Below, piece by piece: positions 28,297 to 37,620 of a DNA stretch of 64,000 nucleotides. The stretch lies in contig CAVVKG010000008.1 of NCBI GenBank assembly GCA_963748925.1, forward strand, positions 248,001 to 312,000, read 5' to 3'. Origin of the DNA: Cryomorpha sp963748925. Lineage in GTDB: Bacteria > Bacteroidota > Bacteroidia > Flavobacteriales_D > Cryomorphaceae. Position 1 is the stretch's first letter. Each line of letters begins with the position of its first letter. The notes below the pieces were generated by a model that was not told the origin of the DNA, did no database searches, and saw only the letters and a list, made by a program, of their open reading frames with translations. The position numbers and the translations under genes were made by a program.

Positions 28297-29682
28297 ATGA
28301 AAGGTTTTCACTTATTTTTATGTGTGTTTTTTATTTCTTTATATGCTGAAGCACAAAAGGTTATAGTTGTTGATGCCTTGCCAGCAAACACGCCCGCAGA
28401 AGCAACAGTATATTTAGCGGGAGAAATCAATAGCTGGAATCCTGGTGATGAAGCCTACACATTCGCGGAAGTAGGAGAATATTTGCAATTTACACTTCCC
28501 GAATCTACACCACAAATCTTTGAAGGAAAGCTTACCAGGGGATCCTGGGCAAGTGCGGAAGGCAGCGAAGGTGGAGGCTACATTCCCAATAGAATCTTTA
28601 ATTTCTCTACTACCGACACCATTCATATCACCGTTTTATCGTGGGAAGATTTAGGCGGCTCCGCGAGCGATTTGCCCCCCAATGTGGTAACACTCAGTGC
28701 CGATTTCTACATGCCACAACTCGATAGAAATAGGCGAGTCCGCCTTTTTCTGCCTTCAGAGTATGAAACTTCAACGGCAGATTATCCGGTGCTTTATATG
28801 CACGACGGCCAGAATCTATTTAGCGCCCAGGAAGCCTTTGCTGGCGAATGGGAAGTTGATGAAGCACTTCTGGCATTTGAAGATGCCGGGTACTCGGGTG
28901 CCATCGTGGTAGCGATAGACAATGGAGGATCTTACAGAATAGGAGAGTATACACCCTGGGCTAATCCCCAATATGGCGGTGGCGATGGAGAGGCCTATAT
29001 GGAGTTTGTTGTGAATACCCTGAAGCCTTATGTCGATGAGAATTACCGCACCCTTTCAGATCGCGAAAATACCGGAATAATGGGTAGTTCTCTCGGAGGT
29101 CTTATTTCACACTATGGTGCTCTGGCTTATCAGAATGTTTTTTCAAAAGTTGGTGTCTTTTCTCCATCCTTTTGGTTCACAGATGATATATATTCTTTTT
29201 CTTACTCTACAGGACATCAGGCTAATATGCGTATGTATTTCCTCGCGGGGGGAAATGAGAGCGCATCTCTTGAAGGAGATGTGATCAGTATGATGGATAC
29301 ACTCGAATCAGCTGGTTTCAACGAAAGCGAAATGCAGTTCAAATTTGTTCCGGATGGAGAGCACAGTGAATGGTTTTGGGCTCAGGAGTTTCCCGATGCA
29401 TTCGAGTGGCTTTATCTCTCATCTGTTACAGCCATAAATAATGTTGAACCCGATGTGGAGGTTACGCTCTTTCCAAACCCTATTGGTGACACGCTTAATT
29501 TTACTCTTCCCCGAAAGGCGGAAAATACCAATGTTGAAATTTTTGACACCCTTGGCCGCTCCGTGCTCGTGTTTGCCGGAGAGGAAAACCATATCGATGT
29601 ATCGAGTTTATCAAAAGGAACATATGTAGTCAAAATTCATTTTGATAATGTGACTGAAACGCACAATATTATCAAGTTATGA
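28297..29682 (+). CDS. Secreted esterase of the enterochelin-esterase-like family, T9SS type A
   Basis: A 461-residue protein with a signal peptide (MKGFHLFLCVFFISLYAEAQ), a glycogen-binding-like beta module ('TVYLAGEINSWNPGDEAY', about 35-110), then an alpha/beta-hydrolase esterase domain: 'YPVLYMHDGQNLF', 'TGIMGSSLGGLISHYGAL' (nucleophile Ser near 265) and 'FVPDGEHSEWFW' (His). The last 80 residues are a type A T9SS sorting domain ('VTLFPNPIGDTLNFTLP... SKGTYVVKI'). Relatives include carbohydrate esterases; substrate is not evident. Its stop overlaps the CotH gene by 4 bases, implying translational coupling. Confidence 0.87.
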   Translation: MKGFHLFLCVFFISLYAEAQKVIVVDALPANTPAEATVYLAGEINSWNPGDEAYTFAEVGEYLQFTLPESTPQIFEGKLTRGSWASAEGSEGGGYIPNRIFNFSTTDTIHITVLSWEDLGGSASDLPPNVVTLSADFYMPQLDRNRRVRLFLPSEYETSTADYPVLYMHDGQNLFSAQEAFAGEWEVDEALLAFEDAGYSGAIVVAIDNGGSYRIGEYTPWANPQYGGGDGEAYMEFVVNTLKPYVDENYRTLSDRENTGIMGSSLGGLISHYGALAYQNVFSKVGVFSPSFWFTDDIYSFSYSTGHQANMRMYFLAGGNESASLEGDVISMMDTLESAGFNESEMQFKFVPDGEHSEWFWAQEFPDAFEWLYLSSVTAINNVEPDVEVTLFPNPIGDTLNFTLPRKAENTNVEIFDTLGRSVLVFAGEENHIDVSSLSKGTYVVKIHFDNVTETHNIIKL

Positions 29683-31889
29683 GAGCGCTAATCCTTTTTT
29701 TTCTCTTCTGTTCTTCCTCGGTTGTTGCGCAGTTTTTTCCTGAGAATGGGGTACTCTATACTGCAGATGAGATTCCGAAAATTCATATTTCGATTGATGT
29801 CGACAGTCTGGAAGAACTCTATCTGGAAGAAAATTGGTATTCCGATTACCATTACCAGGCTCAATTTGTATTTGAAACTCAAACTGGATTTGATACGCTA
29901 AATAATGTTGGGTTTCGCTTTCGCGGAAATACATCCAGAGATAAGATTAAGAAATCATTTAAAGTCTCATTTAACACTTATGAGCCTGGACGTAAATTTC
30001 ACGGTGTAGAAAAGCTAAACCTCAATGCAGAAACCAATGATCCTTCCATGATCCGGTCCCGGATAGGATGGGATTTGTGTCGTGAAATGGGTATTGTTGC
30101 CTCCCGATCAAACCATGTAGAAGTTTATGTAAATGGAGACTATTATGGTCTTTATCAGAATATCGAACACATAGATGAGGAGTTTACCGAGAGTAGATTT
30201 GGGAACAATAGTGGGAACCTCTATAAATGTTCCTATCCGGCAAATCTGGATTTTATTTCTAACAACCCGAACGACTACAAACTAGCCCCGTATGGAACCA
30301 GAACTTACGAGTTAAAAACTAACACTGAGTTAGACGACTACTCAAAGCTGGCTGAGTTTATAGGCTTTTTAAACCAATCATCCGATGAGGATTTTGAATG
30401 TAATTTTCAAGAGTATTTTAACGTAAATGCTTATTTGAAAATAGCTGCTTTTGACGTTCTGACAGGGAATTGGGATGGATACATTTATAATAACAACAAT
30501 TATTATCTGTATGAAAATCCACTTTCGGGACGAATAGATTACATTCCGTATGACCTTGATAATACCTGGGGGATAGATTGGATGGGACTGGTTTGGTCAG
30601 GTCGGGATATTTATAACTATGACCGGGAAGATGAGCCCCGCCCGTTATTCACGCGCTTAATGGAACAAGATGAATTCAGAGATATCTTCACCTGGCAAGT
30701 GCGAAATATGTTTGAAAACCATTTTAATACCGCAGCTCATAGAACAGCTATAGAAAGCTTACACGATTTTATTACCAGTAGCGCCATCGCTGATCCTTAT
30801 CGCCCACTTGATTTCGGACACGGCACTGATGATTTCTTGAATGCACTTGATGAGGCAAGTGGGGCACATGTACAAAATGGCATTTTTGACTATGCCGATA
30901 TTCGGGAAGAAACTGCAGAGAATGATCTTGAAAACACCACTATTGCTCCCGTTTTTCTACAAGTCGAAACTGAGTATGGCAACCTTCCCGATGCTTGGGA
31001 GGTTATCGTTTATTTTGATGGTCCTGATGAAGCTCTGGCCACTTTCTCATATTCCATTAACGGAGTAAATCAGGACAATATTGAAGTGGTGCCAGATGAA
31101 AATATGGCAACATTCTCAATTGACCTTCCACTGGGTGAGGTTGAGTTGGATTATAATATCGAAGTTACAGGTCTAAACGCACTAAGCCGAAGTGCCTTTT
31201 GCCAAAGTAAAACGGTTATTTTTAACCAGCCTAATCCACAAATTGTTATCAATGAATTGATGGCGAGTAATCAGAGTGTGATTTATGACGAAAATGGTGA
31301 TTATGCCGATTGGATTGAGCTATATAATAGTAGCGAGGTCCCGGTCAATCTCAGTAAATACTACTTAAGCGATAATAATAGCGCTCCTTTCAAATGGCAA
31401 CTGCCGGATGTAACGATGAACCCTGGCGGTTATTTACTTTTGTGGGCCGATAATGATCCCGAAGAAGGACCTTTGCATACCAATTTCAACATTAGTGCTC
31501 AAGGCGAAAATATATTTCTTTTTAGAAATCAGAGTGATGTGCTTACCCTAATCGATTGGGTTGATATGCCTGCTTTACCGGCAAATTATTCTTACGGTCG
31601 TGAAGTTGATGCAGCTCCCAATTGGATTAATTTCTCTGTTCCCACACCAAATGCTGCAAATCAAATTATTGATGGCTTGGCAGAACTGAATTCTGTGGGA
31701 ATATCAGTATTTCCCAACCCGACAACGGGAATGATCTACTTTTCTCAATTTTCTGAATATCGGTTGAGTGACCTTTCAGGACGCTCACTGATTGATGGAA
31801 AAAGTTCTGAGATTGATCTTAGCAGCTTTGCAGAAGGCGTTTACCTGCTAAATCTTGACGGCATTACTTTAAGGGTACTAAAGAATTGA
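29679..31889 (+). CDS. CotH kinase-family protein with lamin-tail domain, T9SS type A
   Basis: A 736-residue secreted protein (signal 'MRALILFFLFCSSSVVAQ'). The CotH domain spans about 35-400: 'GFRFRGNTSRDKIKKSFKVSF', 'GVEKLNLNAETNDPSMIRSRIGWDL', 'YGLYQNIEHIDEEF' and 'YIPYDLDNTWGIDW', where the DLDxxxG resembles the kinase metal-binding motif. Then come an Ig-like part, a lamin-tail domain ('IVINELMASNQSVIYDENGDYADWIELYN', about 523-645) and a type A T9SS sorting domain ('ISVFPNPTTGMIYFSQF'). CotH relatives are protein kinases of spore coats; in Bacteroidota the role of secreted versions is unknown. Forms a two-gene unit with the esterase. Confidence 0.88.
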   Translation: MRALILFFLFCSSSVVAQFFPENGVLYTADEIPKIHISIDVDSLEELYLEENWYSDYHYQAQFVFETQTGFDTLNNVGFRFRGNTSRDKIKKSFKVSFNTYEPGRKFHGVEKLNLNAETNDPSMIRSRIGWDLCREMGIVASRSNHVEVYVNGDYYGLYQNIEHIDEEFTESRFGNNSGNLYKCSYPANLDFISNNPNDYKLAPYGTRTYELKTNTELDDYSKLAEFIGFLNQSSDEDFECNFQEYFNVNAYLKIAAFDVLTGNWDGYIYNNNNYYLYENPLSGRIDYIPYDLDNTWGIDWMGLVWSGRDIYNYDREDEPRPLFTRLMEQDEFRDIFTWQVRNMFENHFNTAAHRTAIESLHDFITSSAIADPYRPLDFGHGTDDFLNALDEASGAHVQNGIFDYADIREETAENDLENTTIAPVFLQVETEYGNLPDAWEVIVYFDGPDEALATFSYSINGVNQDNIEVVPDENMATFSIDLPLGEVELDYNIEVTGLNALSRSAFCQSKTVIFNQPNPQIVINELMASNQSVIYDENGDYADWIELYNSSEVPVNLSKYYLSDNNSAPFKWQLPDVTMNPGGYLLLWADNDPEEGPLHTNFNISAQGENIFLFRNQSDVLTLIDWVDMPALPANYSYGREVDAAPNWINFSVPTPNAANQIIDGLAELNSVGISVFPNPTTGMIYFSQFSEYRLSDLSGRSLIDGKSSEIDLSSFAEGVYLLNLDGITLRVLKN

Positions 31890-31931
31890 CCTTTCACTAT
31901 GGGGGAAATAATTCTTAGGCATAAAACAAAA

Positions 31932-33086
31932 TCACTCTTCAATCCGGGAAATCAAATTCTTCATTTCTGTTGAATCCTCTCCAGAATTTTCAGCGCTTTT
32001 TATCGCTTCTTTGGCCAATTCAAGCGCTCTCTCTTTGTTTTGCAACTGATACTCAATCATGGCTGCAGTTGATTGGTAAGGGTAGGTGGGGTTAGAGTCA
32101 ATTACTTGCTTCATCCAGTTAGTAGCCTTGGTAAGAGCTTCTGTATTGGTGGTATTTTGGTAAAGATTGATGGCAATATCATTTAGCCAATCATCATTGC
32201 GCAAATCAGTATTCCTGGCCAGTTCTGAACCAAGATCAGCATAAAGATTCCAATTACCGGACATTTGATAGTAATACAACTGATACCGAATTTTATAAAG
32301 TTCTGCGTCGTCACCAAGCAGGCGATTTGCCTTTCTCATTGATTCGTAGAGCATAGATTCACTTTGATTTTTAATCGCTTTTTTCACATCCTGATATACA
32401 AACGAGCTAAGTTCTTCAAGCACTTCATCGCGACCATATCGCTCACTCAAAATCTCCTTGCTTTCAATGATTTTTCCGGTGTATTCTTCTGGAGTCGGAA
32501 GGGTGTAAATTACTGCCCAGCTTACTTCGTCGGTTATGCTGTCGCGTGAGGCAAGAAACGATTTGATTTGTGAATCCGATGGAAAAATGCGTTCATCTGT
32601 CGGGTTGCGAAAATCAATATACCATTCCGGAAAATCCAGATCGAAGTTCATAGGGTCCTCTAATGGTTTATAAACTGCGGCAGAATCAAGTGTGAGGTTC
32701 GCTAAATCGAGAAAAGAATCGGAATCTAATTTTCCACTGAATCGTCGAATAAGTCGTCCTTTTGAATTGAAAAAAAGATGCTCGGGAGCCCTTTTGATCC
32801 GGTATTTCATTGCGAATTTTGATCCAAACGGTGTTTCAATGTTTTGTTTCAACGGTATAAAGTTTTGGTTTAAAACGTCGCTCACGGATGAATCGGAAAA
32901 TACTGTTGCCTCCATTTCATCACAGGGAACACACCAGGATGTAACCGCAAAAACATATACCAATTTATCTTTTTGCTCAGCCAAACCTACAGCCTCTTGA
33001 AAGCTTGATTCACTAAAATCTGTTTGAGCCAGGAGAGAACTGTATGAAATAAAAAGAAAGACAATTGAAAGGAGATGATTGGACAT
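31932..33086 (-). CDS. Periplasmic thioredoxin-fold protein with TPR-like C-terminus
   Basis: A 384-residue exported protein. Starting at the ATG at 33086 gives a signal peptide (MSNHLLSIVFLFISYSSLLAQ); the frame reaches a TTG at 33110, but a -7-like element overlaps that. The thioredoxin fold follows: 'DKLVYVFAVTSWCVPCDEMEATVF' holds a CVPC redox motif, and 'YRIKRAPEHLFFNSKGRLIRRFSG' the usual second half. The C-terminal 200 residues are helical with TPR-like spacing ('NPTYPYQSTAAMIEYQLQNKERALELAKEAI'). Likely a periplasmic thiol-disulfide or stress-related protein; partner unknown. Confidence 0.78.
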   Translation of the reverse strand: MSNHLLSIVFLFISYSSLLAQTDFSESSFQEAVGLAEQKDKLVYVFAVTSWCVPCDEMEATVFSDSSVSDVLNQNFIPLKQNIETPFGSKFAMKYRIKRAPEHLFFNSKGRLIRRFSGKLDSDSFLDLANLTLDSAAVYKPLEDPMNFDLDFPEWYIDFRNPTDERIFPSDSQIKSFLASRDSITDEVSWAVIYTLPTPEEYTGKIIESKEILSERYGRDEVLEELSSFVYQDVKKAIKNQSESMLYESMRKANRLLGDDAELYKIRYQLYYYQMSGNWNLYADLGSELARNTDLRNDDWLNDIAINLYQNTTNTEALTKATNWMKQVIDSNPTYPYQSTAAMIEYQLQNKERALELAKEAIKSAENSGEDSTEMKNLISRIEE

Positions 33087-33107
33087 ATATAAACAGAATG
33101 AATTCTT

Positions 33108-33115
33108 CAAAAATA
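33108..33115 (-). promoter_or_regulatory. Candidate -7 element of the thioredoxin-like gene
   Basis: On the minus strand the bases read TATTTTTG, a full TAnnTTTG match, 22 bases before the ATG at 33086. No clear -33 TTTG. Confidence 0.35.
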
Positions 33116-33210
33116 GAGTGAATTGTCAGTAATTACGGTATTTTTGTATAAAAATTGGGAAACAATCTTTGAGTACTCAATTTAAAAATCTCTGTTCGCC
33201 TTTTACAGAG

Positions 33211-33241
33211 TTGATAAAGGAAGAACCGGTTGCTAATTTTG
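33211..33241 (+). promoter_or_regulatory. Candidate promoter of the Crp/Fnr regulator
   Basis: TTG (33211-33213), 20 bases, then TAATTTTG (33234-33241), a full -7 match. The expected start, near 33248, leaves a leader of about 45 bases. Confidence 0.5.
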
Positions 33242-33293
33242 GGCTTTCAAGTTTTTTCCATTATTTTTAAATCAAACCAATATATCTGTGATT

Positions 33294-34010
33294 ATGGCAA
33301 GTGTTTGCAATTCTGAAACGAATCTTGGTTGCGCTTTATGTAAAACCCACCATAAATCTTTGTTTGGAGGATTAGCTTTTGAGGACCAAAGTATGGTAGA
33401 TCAGGCCAAGACCTGTACCAATTACAAAAAGGGACAAGTACTTTTTCATGAGGGCACAAGGCCCCTGGGTGTATTTTGTATTAGCTCAGGCCGCATCAAA
33501 GTATACAGAGTAGGCCTTGACGGTAAAGAGCAGATTATCAAAATTTCCGCAGCAGGTGATCTTTTGGGATACAAAGCTCTCATTTCAGATCACCATTATA
33601 TGCTTAGCGCCGAGGCTCTCGAAGATTGTATGATTTGTTTCGTTCCAAAGGATGAGTTTTTGGATCTTCTCAAGCCAGGTTCTCATTTTTATATGAATTT
33701 ACTAAAGACAGTTTGCGAAGAACATGGCACCTTTGCTTCTAAAATCACTGAAATGGCTCAGCTTTCGGTGCGCCAAAGACTTGCTTTGAGTCTGCTTATG
33801 CTGAATAAAACGTATGGAATGGAGCAGGCTGAGAATGAAGAAATTCAAATTAATCTTTCACGGGAGGATCTGGCAAATATCGTTGGTACCGCTACCGAAT
33901 CGCTTATCAGATTGCTCAACGAGTTTAAAAAAGATGGGTTCATTGAAACCCATGGTAGAAAGATAGAAGTGAAAGATCAGAATGGCCTTTTGCAGGCATC
34001 CAAAAGATAA
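33294..34010 (+). CDS. Crp/Fnr-family transcriptional regulator
   Basis: A 238-residue regulator with a cyclic-nucleotide-binding-like domain ('KGQVLFHEGTRPLGVFCISSGRIKVYRVGLDGKEQIIKI') and a C-terminal Crp helix-turn-helix ('LSREDLANIVGTATESLIRLLNEFKKDGFI'). In the recognition helix the Glu and Arg that read TGA half-sites in FNR/CRP are kept (TEsliR), while the FNR serine is Ile. The N-terminus has Cys at 5, 13 and 16 ('CNSETNLGCALC'), which may bind an Fe-S cluster or metal. As the first gene ahead of the stress protein, CcoI and cbb3 oxidase, it is the likely oxygen or redox regulator of that block. ATG 33294 is preferred to the GTG at 33288. Confidence 0.9.
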   Translation: MASVCNSETNLGCALCKTHHKSLFGGLAFEDQSMVDQAKTCTNYKKGQVLFHEGTRPLGVFCISSGRIKVYRVGLDGKEQIIKISAAGDLLGYKALISDHHYMLSAEALEDCMICFVPKDEFLDLLKPGSHFYMNLLKTVCEEHGTFASKITEMAQLSVRQRLALSLLMLNKTYGMEQAENEEIQINLSREDLANIVGTATESLIRLLNEFKKDGFIETHGRKIEVKDQNGLLQASKR

Positions 34011-34092
34011 ATTGGCTTCAAATATTTAGCAGAAAATCTTGTAGGCCGCAGTTCAATTTACCGCTTAGATTAGACCCTAAACCGGCTTCTAT

Positions 34093-34110
34093 AACTGATA
34101 AAAGTCAGTT
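34093..34110. promoter_or_regulatory. Candidate Crp/Fnr operator, copy 1
   Basis: The perfect inverted repeat AACTGA-TAAAAG-TCAGTT has the TGA-N6-TCA layout of Crp/Fnr sites. Its centre is 57.5 bases before the G of a TTTG element (34156-34159). The first 16 bases recur exactly at 37351. Confidence 0.6.
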
Positions 34111-34116
34111 TTTTAC

Positions 34117-34130
34117 GTGATTCAAATCAT
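34117..34130. promoter_or_regulatory. FNR-box-like site
   Basis: GTGAT-TCAA-ATCAT matches the classical FNR site TTGAT-N4-ATCAA at 8 of 10 positions. It is centred about 41 bases before the start predicted from the TTTG at 34156-34159, where class II activators bind. Confidence 0.45.
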
Positions 34131-34179
34131 TTTATAAGCTAAAACATATATCGACTTTGTGCATATCAATTGCCTTGTT

Positions 34180-34909
34180 ATGTACAATAAGAAAATTATA
34201 CTAGCCACATCTTCACAAACACTTGATTCCAGCGTTTTTAACCTCGTTTCAAATTTTATTAGTGGTGAGAATATTTCTCTCACCCTCTGCGTTTTTAAAG
34301 AAATAAGTCACGGCAATGTGACTGTGGCTAATCTGAATAAGCTTACGGATTTTTGCAATGAAAAGGCTATTATTTTGCGTCTACGTATTTTCAAATCAAA
34401 CGAAGCAAGAAAACTTCAGAAACTTTCTGTCTTTGCTGATTTATTAGTCATTCACCAATCTCTTATTCAGAGATCTGATTTTACAGCCGATTTCGGGGTT
34501 CATTCATGCCCTGTCATGGTGCTCCCTAAGATCTACGAATCCATAAACCATATATTGCTTACACTTGATGGATCGCCGAAATCTGTATCGTCCATTAAGC
34601 AATTTGCTCAGCTCTTTCCAAATCAGCTCAAAAAGACCGATGTGACACTCGTCTTTTTAATGGACGGCGACTTTGAAACCGGTGATGAAATGCTGCTTAA
34701 TTGAGTATTTAAAGCAATTTTGTGAGAAGCTCGGTGTATTAAAGATTCTGAAGCCAATATCTGCTCAAAAGTTAAAGCCGCTTAAATGTGATGATCACAC
34801 ACTAATCTTAAACGTATCAGGGGCGCTTATAGGCGATTATCAAACCTGTGCTCTCTTGCCCTCGTTGAAGAGCAAAAAGTCTGTTATATTTATCCCTGCT
34901 GAAGCATAG
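34180..34909 (+). pseudogene. Universal stress protein-like, split by a +1 frameshift
   Basis: Two frames together give about 242 residues. The first (from ATG 34180, 'MYNKKIILATSSQ') runs to a stop at 34704; skipping one T near 34702 continues as 'EYLKQFCEKLGVLKILKPISAQ' to the stop at 34909. Internal 'INHILLTLDGSPKSVSSIKQFAQLFP' looks like the second domain of a tandem UspA-fold protein; the ending 'CALLPSLKSKKSVIFIPAE' is also UspA-like. Such genes often sit beside fnr and cco genes in Bacteroidota. It begins 170 bases after the regulator, behind two candidate Crp/Fnr sites, and ccoI starts 3 bases after it. The break may be a sequencing error. Confidence 0.65.
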
Positions 34910-34912
34910 ACT

Positions 34913-37390
34913 ATGCCTTATAATACCAATTATATCAAGTCTGGCAAGAAGCTCAATGCATCTGTTTGCTACCATTGTGGGGATGTGTGCGATGCTGAGG
35001 TAATTCAGTTTGAAGAAAAATCATTTTGCTGTCACGGGTGTAAGAGTGTCTATGAACTCTTGCAAGGCTGTAATCTTGAAGGGTATTACAAATACGCTGA
35101 AAATCCGGGGATTAAAACTTTAAAGGCTCCTTCTCAAAGCGAGTACGCTTATCTTGACGAACCCGATATTGTAGAAAAAATCATTTCTTTTTCCAGTAAT
35201 GCGATTGTAAAGGTGAAGTTTAACCTCCCTGCTATGCACTGCGCTTCGTGTATCTGGCTGATTGAAAATTTCAGAAAGCTGGTGCCCGGCGTTCTGGAGT
35301 CGAGAGTGAATTTCGTAAAGCGCGAAGCGATCTTCACGTATAACCCCTCCGAGTTAACACTCCGCCACCTGGTGGAGCAACTAGCGGCAATAGGATATGT
35401 TCCTGAGCTTAACCTGAATAGTTCTTCTAAGGTGAAATCGGTTTCTTCAAATAAACGACTGATTTACCAGATAGGAATTGCGGGTTTCTGTTTTGGTAAC
35501 ATCATGCTTTTGAGCTTTCCGGATTATATTGCTGGTGCGGATGGTGTAGCCATTGAGTACCGACGATTTTTTGGATATATCAATTTCGTCCTTGCACTTC
35601 CGGTATTGTTTTATTCGGCTATAGATTATCTAAAATCTGGCTGGCTTGCGGTTAAAACCCGTGAAATAAATATGGATGTACCCATTAGTTTGGGTATTCT
35701 CGCTTTGTTTCTGCGGAGTTCATTCGAAATATTCTTTGAAGGTGGTGGAGGGTATATGGATAGTCTCGCAGCCCTTATTTTCTTTCTCCTTATTGGTAAA
35801 TGGGTTCAGCAGAAAACGTATGACAGCCTGTCTTTTGAACGCGATTACAAATCGTATTTCCCAATTGCCGTGCAGGTGGTGGATGGCGACAAAGAGAAGC
35901 CCGTTGGGATAGAAAACTTACGCGTTGGCGATGTCTTCAGAGTGAGGAGTGGTGAGCTGGTTCCGGCAGATTCTGAACTTATTGAAGGAGAGGCTACCAT
36001 TGATTATAGTTTTGTAAGTGGTGAGTCTGATCTGGTTTCACCTCAAAAAGGATCTAAGATATTCGCTGGGGGTCGACAGGCAAGTTCTTCACTTTTACTA
36101 CGGGTTTTGAATCCGGTAGATCAAAGCTACCTCACCTCACTCTGGAACAATGGAAATAGCAACAAAAACGAACATAAGTTGGAACTACTTGCTGACAGGG
36201 TTGGGAAAGAAGTTTACGGTTGTAGTAGTATTCATTGCCATTGCAACGGGCGTATTTTGGCTAGTTCGTGATCCTTCTATAGCCCTTAACGCAGTAAGTG
36301 CTGTATTAATAGTAGCGTGTCCCTGTGCTCTCGCACTGAGTTTTCCCTTCGCTTTTGGTAATTCAGTGCGGCTACTGGGCAGACAGGGATTATACCTTAA
36401 AAATGCACACGCCTTAGCCCGAATGGCTGAGGTCACTGCGGTTGTTTTCGATAAAACAGGAACACTTACACGCAAAGGCAAGGCAGATGTGGTGTATAAT
36501 GGAACTGAACTTAATAACCGCGATAAACTCATTTTTGCAAATATGGCCGCCCAGTCGGGACATCCTCTCAGTAGATATGTTGCGGCTCATATTTGAATTT
36601 ACCAGGTGAGAAAGTGGAATTTAGTTCATTTCGCGAAATCTCAGGTTCAGGTCTCAGCGCTTCTGTAGATGGAATTAGTTATAAGCTGGGATCCGCAGCC
36701 TTTACCGGAGCAGAAGTTGAGAAAGTCCAAGCTCTGCACAGCACTGTTTATCTGGCTATTGATAAGGAAGTTTGTGGCGTCTTTACTATTGATAAAGCAT
36801 ATCATAAGGGGCTCGAATCTTTGATTAGTACACTGAAGCAAAAGTTCAGACTCTTTTTAATTTCTGGTGATGGTGATGGTGAAAGGAAACGCATGGAGCA
36901 CGTGTTCGAGCAATCGGCCGGACTGCATTTTAACCAATCGCCTCATGATAAAAAAGCGTTTATTTCCAGCCTAAGAGATTCTGGCGAAATAACGGCTATG
37001 ATCGGCGATGGTCTCAATGATTCAGGCGCACTTATGGAAAGCGATTTTGGCGTTTCAATTGCTGATGATGTTTTCCGGTTTGCACCGGCATCAGATGCTA
37101 TTCTCACATCAGCAAGTTTCCACAAATTCGTTTCATTCTTTGACTTCTCTAAGAAATCGCTACAAGTGGTTAAGGCTAGCTTCGTTTTCTCTTTTCTCTA
37201 TAACGGTATCGGAATTCTATTCGCAGTTCAGGGACTACTCACTCCTGTAATAGCAGCGATATTAATGCCTATTAGCTCAATAACGGTTGTTCTTTTTGTA
37301 ACCATTGGAACCAATCTTTATTACAAAAAATATTTTAAGGATACCCCAAAAACTGATAAAAGTCAGCTTTTCGGAAGATATTCCTCATAG
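34913..37390 (+). pseudogene. ccoI: Copper-translocating P-type ATPase CcoI, two frame breaks
   Basis: The reading needs three frames: 34913 to about 36208, 36210 to about 36592, and 36593 to 37390. The breaks are one extra base near 36209 ('RVGK' resumes as 'KFTVVVVFIAIATGVFWL') and one missing base in the T run near 36592 ('VAAHI' resumes as 'NLPGEKVEFSSF'). The joined protein of about 825 residues has an N-terminal metal-binding region ('CYHCGDVC... CCHGCKSVYELL'), an HMA domain ('MHCASCIWLIENF'), transmembrane helices, 'SGES', the 'CPCAL' ion site, 'DKTGT' (phosphorylated Asp) and 'MIGDGLNDSGAL'. It would supply copper for cbb3 oxidase. All motifs are intact, which favours sequencing error over decay. 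Confidence 0.82.
37351..37368. promoter_or_regulatory. Candidate Crp/Fnr operator, copy 2, inside the ccoI end
   Basis: AACTGATAAAAGTCAG is identical to copy 1 over 16 bases. The site lies within the last codons of ccoI, 58.5 bases from its centre to the G of TTTG (37415-37418) and 73 bases before ccoS, pointing to an internal promoter for the ccoSNQPGH genes. Confidence 0.55.
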
Positions 37391-37440
37391 TTTAACCCTG
37401 GTAGATGAATTTAATTTGTCAATCAAAATAATTACACCTA

Positions 37441-37614
37441 ATGGAAGCCATGTTTCTTTTAATTGGAATAAGCCTGCTGGTTGCTCTTGCATTTTTAGGG
37501 GGCTTCTTCTGGGCTGTTAAATCAAAACAGTACGACGACGACTTTACACCATCAGTGCGTATGCTCTTTGATGATGATAATAAAACAAACCAATCTGATA
37601 ACTCTTCAAATTAA
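37441..37614 (+). CDS. ccoS: cbb3 oxidase assembly protein CcoS
   Basis: A 57-residue protein: MEAMFLLIGISLLVALAFLG... with one transmembrane helix, then 'FFWAVKSKQYDDDFTPSVRMLFDD', the typical CcoS signature. CcoS is needed for cofactor insertion into cbb3 oxidase. It lies 6 bases before ccoNO. Confidence 0.92.
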   Translation: MEAMFLLIGISLLVALAFLGGFFWAVKSKQYDDDFTPSVRMLFDDDNKTNQSDNSSN

Positions 37615-37620
37615 ACTTAG

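Noticed and set aside
36572..36610. Programmed frameshift in ccoI
   Set aside because: No slippery heptamer with a downstream structure was seen, and a second, opposite break lies 380 bases upstream; error is simpler.
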